This document shows, piece by piece, positions 25,052 to 32,736 of a stretch of 64,000 nucleotides of DNA. Under the pieces are notes generated by a model, which was not told the origin of the DNA, did not search any database, and saw only the letters and a program-made list of their open reading frames with translations. Origin of the DNA: Paractinoplanes deccanensis (GTDB lineage Bacteria; Actinomycetota; Actinomycetes; Mycobacteriales; Micromonosporaceae); the NCBI RefSeq assembly GCF_016862115.1, contig NZ_BOMI01000064.1:29978-93977 (forward strand), in the 5' to 3' direction. Position 1 is the stretch's first letter, and every line of letters starts with the position of its first letter. The translations under genes were made by a program, and so were the position numbers.

Positions 25052-25977
25052 GCTGTCCGTCCTCGTTTGATGGCGGCACGGCTCAGGCGCCTGCGGGCGT
25101 GCACGTGCCGGACGATGTCGGCGATCCAGTCGCGATCGGTCCGCAACCTCAGGTGGGCCGCGCCGCTTCTGCGCACGGCGGCCGCGATGCTCGCCTGCTG
25201 CCGGGCGGCCGCCGCGGCGTACCGCTCCCGCAGCCGGCGGCTCGCCGTCGGCACCTCGCGGCGCAGGCCGGTCTCCGGGTCGACGAGGGTGAGGATGCCG
25301 ACGTCCGGAAGCTCCTGCTCGCGCGGGTCGCCGACCTGCACGGCGAGCACCTGGTGGCGGGCGGCGAGGCGGCGCAGCGGCCGCTCCCACTCGGGCGGGC
25401 GGTCGCCGAGCCCGTCCTCGTGCAGCCCGTCCAGGAAGTCCGAGACCACCACGACCAGCCCGGTGCGCGCGAGCCGGACGGCCGCGAGCCCGTCGGCCAG
25501 GGACGCTGTGCCGTCCACCCGGGGCGTCTCGGCGAGCGCCCGCAGCAGCCCCATCAGCGGAGCGCGGCCGGTGCGGGCCGGGAACCGCCGGGTCCCCTCC
25601 GGCGTGATCATCTGCGCGCCGAGCCGGTTGCCGTTGCCGAGCGTGAGGAAGCCGACGGCCGCGACCGCCGCCACGGCCAGCTCCCGCTTCTCCAGGTCGG
25701 CGGTGCCGAAGTCCATGCTGGCGCTCGCGTCGACCAGCACCCAGGTGGCCAGCTCCCGGTCCGCGTCGACCGTGCGCACGTGCGGCACTGTCGTGCGCGC
25801 GGTGACCGCCCAGTCCATGCGGCGCACCTCGTCCTCCGCCGGGCGGTATTCGCGGCTGCCGGCCGGCTCACTGCCGAGGCCCGGCAGCAGGCCGAGGTAC
25901 GAGCCGTGCAGCAGCCCGTCCAGGCGCCGGGTGACGACCAGCTCCAGCCGGCGCAGCCGCCGCTCGTCCGGCCGCAT
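25048..25977 (-). CDS. DUF58 / VWA-like protein
   Basis: A 309-residue DUF58 protein. The family motif is visible as GSREYRPAEDEVRRMDWAVT near residue 45, followed by a VWA-like fold with DASASMDFG. No membrane helix is seen. ATG 25977 shares a base with the MoxR stop (TGATG); GTG 25980 is an alternative. It lies between MoxR and the BatA-like gene, the standard MoxR-DUF58-VWA order. Confidence 0.9.
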   Translation of the reverse strand: MRPDERRLRRLELVVTRRLDGLLHGSYLGLLPGLGSEPAGSREYRPAEDEVRRMDWAVTARTTVPHVRTVDADRELATWVLVDASASMDFGTADLEKRELAVAAVAAVGFLTLGNGNRLGAQMITPEGTRRFPARTGRAPLMGLLRALAETPRVDGTASLADGLAAVRLARTGLVVVVSDFLDGLHEDGLGDRPPEWERPLRRLAARHQVLAVQVGDPREQELPDVGILTLVDPETGLRREVPTASRRLRERYAAAAARQQASIAAAVRRSGAAHLRLRTDRDWIADIVRHVHARRRLSRAAIKRGRTA

Positions 25978-26984
25978 CACGCCGCCTCCCGCAGCTGTTG
26001 CTCCTGCTGGGACGGCGCGATGAGCGGCAGCGGCACCGCGGCGACGATCCTGGCGATCAGCTCCTCGGGTTCGACGCCGTCGGCGACCGCGTCGAAGCTC
26101 AGCACGAGCCGGTGCGCGAGCACGTCCGGCGCGATCTCCTGAAGGTCGGCCGGCAGCACGTAGTCGCGGCCGCGCAGCAGCGCCAAGGCCCGGCCGGCGG
26201 CGACCAGGCCGAGCGTGGCGCGCGGGCTCGCCCCGTACGCCAGCTGCTCCGCCACGTCGGGGAGCCCGAACCGCGCCGGGTCGCGGGTGGCGATGACCAG
26301 CCTCACCACGTACTCGGAAAGGGCATGATGGACGAACACCGCACGCGCCTTGCCCTGCAGCGCGCGCAGGGTGGTGGTGTCGAGGACCGGCTCGGCCGCC
26401 GGGCGCTCGCCGCTCATCCGGTAGAGGATGCCCAGCTCCTCCTGCTCGGTCGGATAGCCCACCACGACCCGCATGAGGAACCGGTCGCGCTGCGCCTCCG
26501 GCAGCTGATAGACGCCCTCGCTCTCGATCGGGTTCTGCGTCGCCAGCACGAGAAACGGCTGGGGTACGGGGTGCGTGCGCCCGCCGATGGACACGTGCCC
26601 CTCGGCCATCACCTCGAGCAGCGCCGACTGCACCTTCGCCGGCGCCCGGTTGATCTCGTCGGCCAGCACGATGTTCGCCATGACCGGCCCCAGCTCCACG
26701 TCGAACGCCTCCCGCGACGCCCGGTAGATGCGCGTGCCGAGAATGTCCGACGGCACCAGGTCCGGCGTGAACTGGATGCGCCGGAACTCCCCGCCCACCG
26801 CCACCGCCAGGGTCTCCGCCGCCAGCGTCTTGGCCACCCCCGGCACGCCCTCGAGCAGGCAGTGCCCGCCCGCGAGCAGCGCCGTCAGCAGCCGCTCGAC
26901 CAGCCGGTCCTGCCCGACGATGACCTTCTTGACCTCGAATAGCGTCTGCTCCAGCAGACGCGCGTCCGCCACGTCTTCCGTCAT
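25977..26984 (-). CDS. MoxR-family AAA+ ATPase
   Basis: A 335-residue MoxR ATPase: Walker A LLEGVPGVAKT near residue 43, Walker B NIVLADEINRAP near 108, sensor 1 LVLATQNPIESEGVY, and a C-terminal lid (SPRATLGLVAAGRALALLRGRDYV). MoxR proteins act as chaperones that insert metals or mature partner proteins with VWA domains, here probably the two downstream genes. It is the first gene of a five-gene chain MoxR-DUF58-VWA-regulator-kinase in which every junction overlaps. Confidence 0.93.
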   Translation of the reverse strand: MTEDVADARLLEQTLFEVKKVIVGQDRLVERLLTALLAGGHCLLEGVPGVAKTLAAETLAVAVGGEFRRIQFTPDLVPSDILGTRIYRASREAFDVELGPVMANIVLADEINRAPAKVQSALLEVMAEGHVSIGGRTHPVPQPFLVLATQNPIESEGVYQLPEAQRDRFLMRVVVGYPTEQEELGILYRMSGERPAAEPVLDTTTLRALQGKARAVFVHHALSEYVVRLVIATRDPARFGLPDVAEQLAYGASPRATLGLVAAGRALALLRGRDYVLPADLQEIAPDVLAHRLVLSFDAVADGVEPEELIARIVAAVPLPLIAPSQQEQQLREAA

Positions 26985-27028
26985 GCTCCCGATGACACCA
27001 ACCGGGACCGAAAGACAAGCGAAGACAG

Positions 27029-27060
27029 TTGCATCCGGTACGCGGGTACGGGCTTACCGT
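27029..27060 (+). promoter_or_regulatory. MerR-type long-spacer promoter
   Basis: TTGCAT (27029-27034) and TACCGT (27055-27060) are separated by 20 bp, and the spacer together with its flanks has a CGGTA...TACCG dyad. MerR-family promoters typically have such 19-20 bp spacers with the dyad between the hexamers. The start codon at 27067 would then be leaderless. The regulator is encoded two frames downstream in the same operon. Confidence 0.5.
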
Positions 27061-27066
27061 CGACGC

Positions 27067-27372
27067 ATGGACCCGTGCACCCTGCCGACCGCCGAGCGCC
27101 CCCTGCGGCTCGCCGAGTTCGACCAGCTCTTCGCCACCGCACTGCGCGCCCAGCAGCGTGTGTCACCGACCCTGCTGCGCTGGGACCTCGACCCCGCGGC
27201 CCTCGCGACGGCCCGCGACCTGACCGCCCGCGAGAGCCAGTGCTGCTCGTTCTTCACCTTCACCTTCCACCCGTCCGCGAGCGCGCTGCGCCTCGACGTC
27301 GCCGTCCCATCCGCCCGCGCCGAGATCCTGGACGCCCTCGCCGCCCGCGCCGCCGCCGGGATCCGGCCGTGA
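27067..27372 (+). CDS. Small protein with Cys-Cys pair
   Basis: A 101-residue soluble protein of unknown function. Its most notable feature is a central ARESQCCSFFTFTF segment with adjacent cysteines; there is one more Cys near the N-terminus (DPCTLP). It overlaps the following MerR gene by GTGA, and the same promoter probably drives both, so it may be a thiol- or metal-related partner of the regulator. No family is recognised with certainty. Confidence 0.7.
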   Translation: MDPCTLPTAERPLRLAEFDQLFATALRAQQRVSPTLLRWDLDPAALATARDLTARESQCCSFFTFTFHPSASALRLDVAVPSARAEILDALAARAAAGIRP

Positions 27373-27818
27373 CCGGCCTGCGCAGCAGCCAGCTGGCCGA
27401 GGCGGCCGGGGTCAACCTCCAGACGCTGCGCTACTACGAGCGCCGCGGGCTGCTCGCCGAGCCGGAGCGCAGCCTGGGCGGTCACCGCCTCTACCCCGCC
27501 TCGGCGGTCACCGTCCTCAAGGTGATCAAGGCGGCGCAGCGGCTCGGCTTCACCCTGGCCGAGGTCGCCGACCTGCTCAGCGCCGGCAGCCATCCCGACG
27601 ACACCGGCCTCCGACAGCACGCCGGCACCGAACTCGCCGACGACGCCGGCCTTCGGGGGCGCGCCCGCGCCAAGCTCACGGAGGTCGAGGCGAAGATCGC
27701 CGACCTTGAGGTCATCGCCGGCACGCTGCGCGCGGCCGTCGACGCCGGCTGCGACGACCTGGTCACCTGCGCGGGCGAGCCCCGCTGCCCGATCCCCTTC
27801 GCCACCATGATCAGGTAA
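27369..27818 (+). CDS. MerR-family transcriptional regulator
   Basis: A 149-residue regulator with the MerR N-terminal HTH (SQLAEAAGVNLQTLRYYERRGLL) plus the wing (HRLYPASAVTVLKVIKAAQRLGFTL split here by family positions), a long dimerisation helix from about residue 85, and a Cys-containing C-terminus (DLVTCAGEPRCPIP) that resembles effector-binding ends of metal or redox sensors. The GTG start overlaps the stop of the Cys-pair protein. Autoregulation from the long-spacer promoter is likely. The effector is unknown; the two C-terminal Cys and the Cys-Cys neighbour point to a metal or thiol-reactive signal. Confidence 0.85.
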   Translation: MTGLRSSQLAEAAGVNLQTLRYYERRGLLAEPERSLGGHRLYPASAVTVLKVIKAAQRLGFTLAEVADLLSAGSHPDDTGLRQHAGTELADDAGLRGRARAKLTEVEAKIADLEVIAGTLRAAVDAGCDDLVTCAGEPRCPIPFATMIR

Positions 27819-27827
27819 CTTGCCCGC

Positions 27828-28166
27828 ATGACGGTGATGCGGTCCCTGATCCTCTTCGTGCTGGCCGCGCTCGCCGAGATCGGCGGCGCCTGGCTGATCT
27901 GGCAGGGCTGGCGCGAGCACCGGGGCCTGTGGTGGATCGCCGCCGGCATCCTCGCCCTCGGCGCCTACGGCTTCGTCGCCACCTTCCAGCCCGACCCCCA
28001 CTTCGGCCGCATCCTGGCCGCCTACGGCGGCGTCTTCGTCGCCGGCTCGCTGGCCTGGGCCATGCTCGTCGACAAGTTCCGCCCGGACCGCTGGGACATC
28101 GCCGGCGCCGCCATCTGCCTGATCGGCGTCGCCGTCATCATGTACGCGCCCCGCCCCGGCCACTGA
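27828..28166 (+). CDS. YnfA/UPF0060 family membrane protein
   Basis: A 112-residue small membrane protein with four hydrophobic segments. The family sequence is clear: [20 protein letters not shown], and [18 protein letters not shown] plus [17 protein letters not shown]. The family is SMR-like and sometimes linked to drug or cation efflux, but its function is not firmly known. It begins 9 bp after the MerR gene and may be part of its regulon. Confidence 0.9.
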   Translation: MTVMRSLILFVLAALAEIGGAWLIWQGWREHRGLWWIAAGILALGAYGFVATFQPDPHFGRILAAYGGVFVAGSLAWAMLVDKFRPDRWDIAGAAICLIGVAVIMYAPRPGH

Positions 28167-28173
28167 CCGCCGC

Positions 28174-29028
28174 TCAGCCGGCCAGCGCCTCGTTGATCTG
28201 CCGCGTGGTCTGCGCGGCCACGCGGGCGTCGGTCGCCGCGTATGAGCAGTAGGCGTTCAGCCCCGTCGCCAGCGCCCAGCCGCGCCCCCGCGCCCACGTG
28301 GCGTCGTCCACCCCCAGCGCCTCCCGGAACACCACCCGCGACGCCGCCGACATCAACGTGTACGCGATCATCATGTCCGGCGCCGGGTCACCGGCCCCGA
28401 GCCCGCCGAAGTCGATGACGGCACTCACCCGCCCGGCCACGGTCAGAATGTTGCCGATGTGGAAGTCGCCGTGAAACCACACCGGGTCACGATCCCAGGC
28501 GGGCGCGTCGAGCGCCGCCTCCCACACCTTGACGAGCCCCGCCGCGTCGAAGACATCGCCCACCCGCGCGATCGCCTCGCGCGTCTCCTCGTCGCGCTCG
28601 CCCAGCAGACCGCCGTCACCGCTCGGGGCCCCCGCGACCGGCAGCCCCTGCAACGCCCCGAGAAACCCGGCGAGCTCCTCCGCCGCCTGCCGCGAGTCGG
28701 CGAGCGCGACGGTCGCCACCTCGCCGGGCAGCCAGCCGGCCACCGACCACGGCCACGGATAGCCGTTCGCGGGCCGCCCCACCCCCACCGGCTCCGGCAC
28801 CGCCAGCGGCAGCCGCGGCGCCAGCCAGGGCAGCCAGGCGCTCTCCTTGCCGGCCTGCCCCACCGCCCCGTCGTGCCGGGGCAGGCGGACCGCGAGCTCC
28901 TCCCCCAGCCGGTAGATGACGTGATCCGACCCGGCTCTCTCCACAGCCCGCAGCGGCAGCCCCGCCCACTGCGGAAACTGCGCCGCCACCAACTCGGCCG
29001 CCTGACGCACGTCGATCTCCACGAACAT
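28174..29028 (-). CDS. Aminoglycoside phosphotransferase-family kinase
   Basis: A 284-residue protein of the APH/ChoK fold. The N-lobe has GSDHVIYRLGEELAVRLPRH; the catalytic loop is WFHGDFHIGNIL (Asp as base, Asn for Mg) near residue 190, followed by the metal-binding Asp in SAVIDFGGLG. Family members phosphorylate antibiotics such as aminoglycosides or macrolides, or small metabolites; which one cannot be told. The stop is 8 bp from the convergent YnfA gene. Its upstream region holds the 8-copy palindrome array. Confidence 0.87.
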   Translation of the reverse strand: MFVEIDVRQAAELVAAQFPQWAGLPLRAVERAGSDHVIYRLGEELAVRLPRHDGAVGQAGKESAWLPWLAPRLPLAVPEPVGVGRPANGYPWPWSVAGWLPGEVATVALADSRQAAEELAGFLGALQGLPVAGAPSGDGGLLGERDEETREAIARVGDVFDAAGLVKVWEAALDAPAWDRDPVWFHGDFHIGNILTVAGRVSAVIDFGGLGAGDPAPDMMIAYTLMSAASRVVFREALGVDDATWARGRGWALATGLNAYCSYAATDARVAAQTTRQINEALAG

Positions 29029-29102
29029 GCCCGCACGCTACTGCGCCGGGGGCCGTTTCTCAGCCGAGATACCGCCCCGTGAAGCGAGGACCGCCGGCAG
29101 AG

Positions 29103-29518
29103 AGAACGAACGTTCTGTCTATCGCGCCCGCTGCCGCGCCGGGCGTGGTCGACAGAGAGAACGAACGTTCTGTCCATCCAGGCCACGCGCGCCTGAGTTG
29201 CTGTTAGCCAGAACGAACGTTCTATCCACCAAACGCCGCGCGGAGTGCCCCAAGACGAGAACGAACGTTCTATCCACCACCGTTAACGCGCCCGACGCGC
29301 CGAGCTAGCCGACGGGCAGAACGAACGTTCTGTCCACCACACCACCGCGCCAGCCGTCGCACGCGGGCCTCCGAAGGCAGAACGAACGTTCTATCCACCA
29401 CACCACCACGCCCGCAGCCGCACGCGGGACCACCGATAGGCAGAACGAACGTTCGGTCCCCCACGCCACCACGCCCGCAGCCGCACGCGGGACCACCGAT
29501 AGGCAGAACGAACGTTCT
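29103..29518. repeat. Array of eight GAAC-GAAC-GTTC palindromic repeats
   Basis: AGAACGAACGTTCT begins at 29103, 29158, 29210, 29258, 29318, 29379, 29442 (last base G) and 29505; spacing is 55, 52, 48, 60, 61, 63 and 63 bp. Most copies continue with RTCCACCAC, so the conserved unit is about 22 bp. Each core is an inverted repeat AGAACG-AA-CGTTCT and contains GAAC-N4-GTTC, the actinobacterial LexA (SOS) box pattern. The last spacers are nearly identical (63-bp duplications), earlier ones are not. No cas genes are near. The stretch 29029-29751 contains no gene I can support; peptides such as DRTFVL in several frames are repeat translations. Confidence 0.9.
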
Positions 29519-29602
29519 ATCTATCGAATAACGCGACCAACGCGGCCGAGCCGCACGCCAGCGCCGCCCAACGCCGCGTAGCACCGCCCCGACGCCGCAA
29601 CA

Positions 29603-29628
29603 CCCGGCGCGCGCCTCAAGGCGCCGGG
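29603..29628. terminator. Hairpin, possible terminator
   Basis: CCCGGCGC (29603-29610) and GCGCCGGG (29621-29628) form a perfect 8-bp stem around a 10-base loop, downstream of the NAD(P)-binding gene on the minus strand. No T tract. Immediately after it lie two imperfect 32-bp direct repeats starting GTCATCGACT (29629 and 29661). Confidence 0.4.
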
Positions 29629-29751
29629 TCATCGACTTACGTAACGAAATCCCGACGAGTCATCGACTCATGAAACGAAACGCCGACGCGAAGAAGACCG
29701 TGCCAGAACAAGAGGCGAAGCCCGCAACGCCCCTGACGGCAAAGCCCATCC

Positions 29752-30396
29752 TCAGTAGGCGACCGTGAACCGCGCCCGCCGATGAGCCCCCGACTCGATC
29801 TCGTCAACAAACGCGATGGCAAAATCCGCGCCCGAAATGTACGAATCCCCCTTGGCGTCGGTGAGCAGCACGTCCCCACCCACCCGGAACTCACCCGTCT
29901 TCTCACCGGGGTTGTAGCCGCCAAACGCCGCCGCCGGGCTGACATAGAACCAGTCCAGAGCCGAGTCACTGGCACGCAGAGCCACCAGCGCATCGCGGGC
30001 GGCAAGAGCCTCACCCTTGTACGCTTCCGGGAAGCTCGGCGTGTCGACCAGGTCCGGCCCGCCCTCGGCCACCTGCAACGACCCGGCGCCACCGACGAAC
30101 CCGAGCCGGGCGCCCCGGGCAACGGCGGTCTCGATCAGCGACGGCAGCGCCTCGATCAGCTGCGGCTCGTCCGCCTGAGGCCCGAACCGCAGCGCCACCA
30201 CGATGTGGTCGGCGCCCTCGGTGACCCGGCGCACGAAGTCAGCGTCGTGGATCGACCCGGCCTCTCCCGCGATCCCGTCCGGCAGCGTCGAGAGTTTCCG
30301 CGCGACACCGGTCACCTGGTGCCCACGGGCCGCCAGCTCCGCCCCGATGTGCCCGCCGGCGTATCCGGTGATGCCGAAGACGACAACCTTCGCCAT
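29752..30396 (-). CDS. NAD(P)-binding epimerase/NmrA-like protein
   Basis: A 214-residue Rossmann protein of the atypical SDR / NAD(P)H-binding type (YwnB-like). The cofactor motif is GITGYAGGHIGAELAARGH near residue 8, followed by VARK at the end of beta-2; GFVGGAGSL replaces the usual catalytic region, and DWFYVSPAAAFGGYNPGEKTGEF is typical of the family. An AGGAG site precedes ATG 30396. It is divergent from a GNAT gene, with two palindromes between. The role may be redox sensing or quinone/flavin reduction, but is not established. Confidence 0.88.
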   Translation of the reverse strand: MAKVVVFGITGYAGGHIGAELAARGHQVTGVARKLSTLPDGIAGEAGSIHDADFVRRVTEGADHIVVALRFGPQADEPQLIEALPSLIETAVARGARLGFVGGAGSLQVAEGGPDLVDTPSFPEAYKGEALAARDALVALRASDSALDWFYVSPAAAFGGYNPGEKTGEFRVGGDVLLTDAKGDSYISGADFAIAFVDEIESGAHRRARFTVAY

Positions 30397-30416
30397 GATT
30401 TGCTCCTGTATCTCTG

Positions 30417-30472
30417 AGGTAGCTACTACCCGAAATATAGCGCCCCGAGATTGTGCGGAAGAGTGCACAATC
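30417..30472. promoter_or_regulatory. Two inverted repeats in the divergent NAD(P)-binding / GNAT promoter
   Basis: GGTAGCTACTACC (30418-30430) contains the palindrome GTAGCTAC, and GATTGTGC (30449-30456) pairs exactly with GCACAATC (30465-30472) across 8 bases. The region is AT-richer than its surroundings. These look like operators for an unlinked repressor such as an HxlR or MarR protein; no regulator gene is adjacent. Confidence 0.45.
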
Positions 30473-30481
30473 ACCCCCGTG

Positions 30482-31435
30482 ATGACCGAAGGCGGACCCG
30501 CCGACTTGATCGCCATGCAACGGGCCGTGCAGCGCGCCTGGACCCCGCACAGCCGCTGGCACATCGGCGACCTGGCCTGGCAGCACACGTCGCTCGCCGA
30601 GCACCCGATGGCCCTGTGGCGGCCGGCCCCGGACGGCGAGGTGGCGGCCTGGGCCGTGCGCACCGCACCCGGGCGCCTGGAACTGCATGCGCCGCCCGAA
30701 CTGGTCGACGCCGTGCTGAGCTGGTTCCACGAGACCGCCGGCACCGGCGAGCGGACGGTCACCGCGATGGCGGCCGACACCGCGCTCACCGGCGCCCTGC
30801 GGGCCGCCGGCTACCGCGAGGCGGCGGAGCCGTACTTCCTGCACTGCCTGCGCAACCTGAACGCGCGAACGGACGACGAACTGCCGGCGCGACCGGACGA
30901 CGAACTGCCGGCGCGACCGGACGACGAACTGCCGGCGCCGCGCCTGCCGGACGGCTACCGGGTGCGCGCCGTCCGGCCCGGTGAAATCGCCGAGCGGGCC
31001 GCGGTGCACCGGGCCGCCTGGCGCCCGCAGCGGGTGGGTTGGTTGCACGTGCCGCCCGTCGACTTCGGTGACGGCGAGTCCGGCATGACCACCGAGCGCT
31101 ACGCGCGGATCGCGGCCACGTGGCCGTACCGCCATGATCTCGACCAGGTCGTGGAAGCACCCGACGGCACCTTGGTGGCCTCGGCGCTCGGCTGGTACGA
31201 CGAGGTCAACCGGGTCGGCCTGCTCGAGCCGGTCGGCACCGACCCGGGTCATGCCCGGCTCGGCCTGGGCGCCGCCGTCAGCCTGGCCTGCCTGCGGGCG
31301 ATGCGCGACGCCGGCGCGACCCTCGCCGTGGTCCGCCCGCGCGGCGACGACGCCTACCCGGTGCCCCGGGCGCTGTACCACCACATCGGCTTCCGCGACG
31401 CGGGGCGCACGGTCACCTACCGGCGCCCCGCGTGA
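30482..31435 (+). CDS. Tandem GNAT acetyltransferase
   Basis: A 317-residue protein with two GNAT-like halves. The C-terminal half (from RVRAVRPGEIAERAAVH) carries the acetyl-CoA site region HARLGLGAAVSLACLRAMRDAGA and ends with ALYHHIGFRDAGRTVTY; the N-terminal half is degenerate. Between them is a short linker of three 8-residue repeats (DDELPARP) encoded by a 24-bp tandem repeat at about 30870-30937. ATG 30482 follows GTG 30479 in the same frame. It is divergent from the NAD(P)-binding protein. The acetyl acceptor is unknown. Confidence 0.85.
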   Translation: MTEGGPADLIAMQRAVQRAWTPHSRWHIGDLAWQHTSLAEHPMALWRPAPDGEVAAWAVRTAPGRLELHAPPELVDAVLSWFHETAGTGERTVTAMAADTALTGALRAAGYREAAEPYFLHCLRNLNARTDDELPARPDDELPARPDDELPAPRLPDGYRVRAVRPGEIAERAAVHRAAWRPQRVGWLHVPPVDFGDGESGMTTERYARIAATWPYRHDLDQVVEAPDGTLVASALGWYDEVNRVGLLEPVGTDPGHARLGLGAAVSLACLRAMRDAGATLAVVRPRGDDAYPVPRALYHHIGFRDAGRTVTYRRPA

Positions 31436-31436
31436 T

Positions 31437-31781
31437 TCAGCCGCGGCCCAGGGCCGACCAGATCTGGCTCACGTTCTCGTAGGCGACGCCCGGCGGCAGG
31501 CTGTCGATGTCCGCGAGCACGTCGTCCGGAGCGCCCAGTGTCTCGGCGCTCTGCCGCAGCGCCTCACGGTCGCCCGGCAGCGCGGACAGCCCGATGTAGC
31601 GCCCGAACCGGCTCAGGTCGTTGCTCGGGTCGCTGCCGGCGACCGGCGAGACGGAGGGCTGGTCCTCGCCCGAGGGCTCGGCCATCTTCCACTCCTCGGC
31701 GCGGCCCTTCTCGTTGCCGCCGAGCTCCTGGTCCAGCTGCTCGTCGATACGCGGGCTCACCTTGTTGCTGCCTCGTTCCAT
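31437..31781 (-). CDS. DUF2795 protein
   Basis: A 114-residue acidic protein. The C-terminal 60 residues (FGRYIGLSALPGDREALRQ, then LGAPDDVLADIDSLPPG) match the DUF2795 pattern; the N-terminal 50 residues are polar and probably disordered. ATG 31781 (MERGSNKV) is preferred over the ATG at 31802. DUF2795 proteins are small helical proteins of actinobacteria of unknown role. It follows a 55-residue small gene on the same strand. Confidence 0.8.
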   Translation of the reverse strand: MERGSNKVSPRIDEQLDQELGGNEKGRAEEWKMAEPSGEDQPSVSPVAGSDPSNDLSRFGRYIGLSALPGDREALRQSAETLGAPDDVLADIDSLPPGVAYENVSQIWSALGRG

Positions 31782-31817
31782 GGGGACCCCCATTCCCGGC
31801 ACATAGGGCGATAAACG

Positions 31818-31985
31818 TCAGGACGGCCCGTACGGCGACGTCTGGTCCTCGGGCACCGGCCGATCCTCCGCGCGGCTGTGCGGGCCACCGTGCGGCGGTT
31901 CGGTCGGCTTGGCGTCCTGGGTGCGCTGCTTGGTCGCCGGTGACTCTTCGTTGCGCCGAAGCTCCGGCTGCTGCGGGTTCGTCAT
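31818..31985 (-). CDS. Small hydrophilic protein, 55 residues
   Basis: An ORF MTNPQQPELRRNEESPATKQ... ending in QTSPYGPS. It is rich in Pro, Glu, Lys and Arg without hydrophobic core, so likely disordered. It lies 36 bp upstream of the DUF2795 gene on the same strand, and the codon choice (third-position G/C) is as in real genes of the window. The function is unknown. Confidence 0.5.
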   Translation of the reverse strand: MTNPQQPELRRNEESPATKQRTQDAKPTEPPHGGPHSRAEDRPVPEDQTSPYGPS

Positions 31986-32212
31986 GCACGCTGGCTACCC
32001 GCGATCTCGGCCGATACACGGGCGGTTCGCGGGTATCGACGCCGCTATGAACGCTTGGCAGTCGCTCCGCATCGCCGCGCTGACCGGCCCGGCGTGGCAG
32101 GCCGTCATCCCCGGGCTGAGCTGGCGAACGCGTCCGCGCTCGGTGCGGTCAGCAGGCCGAGGAGCGGGCCCAGGCTCTCGCCGGCGGCCCGCCCCGGGCC
32201 ACGCGTCTGCTG

Positions 32213-32671
32213 TCAGCGCGCTGAGGCCACCGTACGGCGGGTGGTCAGGAACCCCAGCGCGATCATCCCGAGCCCGAGGCCCAGGTGCAGCCAGTCGTCG
32301 GCGGTGTTGACCGGCACGAAGTTGGCCGCGGTGTTGTCGCCGACCACCAGGCCGTACAGCCAGAGGACGAGATAGACGGCGCCGCCGCCGATCAGATAGG
32401 CGCGTGCGCCGCCGGCCGTGCGCGCCAGGGCCAGCCCGGCCGCGCCGAAGAGGAGGTGGACGATGTTGTGCAGGATCGACACCTGGAAGACGCCGAGCAG
32501 CAGGGCGTCGGAGTGGTGCCCGGCGAAGGTCATGGTGTCGTAGTTCGTGGTGACGCCGGGGATGAACCCGAGCACGCCGACCAGCAGGAAGGTGGCCGCC
32601 ACGACGAGCGCGGCGGTGCGGACGGGCGATCGGCCGGACGTGACGCGGCCGGCGGTGGGGGCGGTGGACAT
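32213..32671 (-). CDS. DUF4383 membrane protein
   Basis: A 152-residue protein with four membrane segments. The family pattern is visible: TFLLVGVLGFIPGVTTNYDT, then HNIVHLLFGAAGLALAR, and a final helix (LHLGLGLGMIALGFLTTRR). DUF4383 proteins are common in actinobacteria and often stress-associated; the role is unknown. It stands alone between hypothetical small genes. The 230 bp to its right side of 31985 (31986-32212) holds nothing I can support. Confidence 0.88.
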   Translation of the reverse strand: MSTAPTAGRVTSGRSPVRTAALVVAATFLLVGVLGFIPGVTTNYDTMTFAGHHSDALLLGVFQVSILHNIVHLLFGAAGLALARTAGGARAYLIGGGAVYLVLWLYGLVVGDNTAANFVPVNTADDWLHLGLGLGMIALGFLTTRRTVASAR

Positions 32672-32736
32672 GAGGACGCTTCCTCTCCGTGGGGGATGCG
32701 TGGATCCCCGCCCCTGGTCACCGCAAACGCATCACG

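Noticed and set aside
29103..29518. CRISPR array
   Set aside because: Repeats are 14-22 bp, spacing is irregular (48-63 bp), adjacent spacers are duplicated, and no cas gene or leader is present.
28443..29632. Frames with repeated DRTFVL or RQNVRS peptides
   Set aside because: The peptides appear in several frames and follow the DNA palindromes, so the DNA, not a protein, is conserved.
32047..32310. Plus-strand frame MNAWQSLRIAALTGPAW
   Set aside because: It overlaps the end of the DUF4383 gene and turns into low-complexity sequence.
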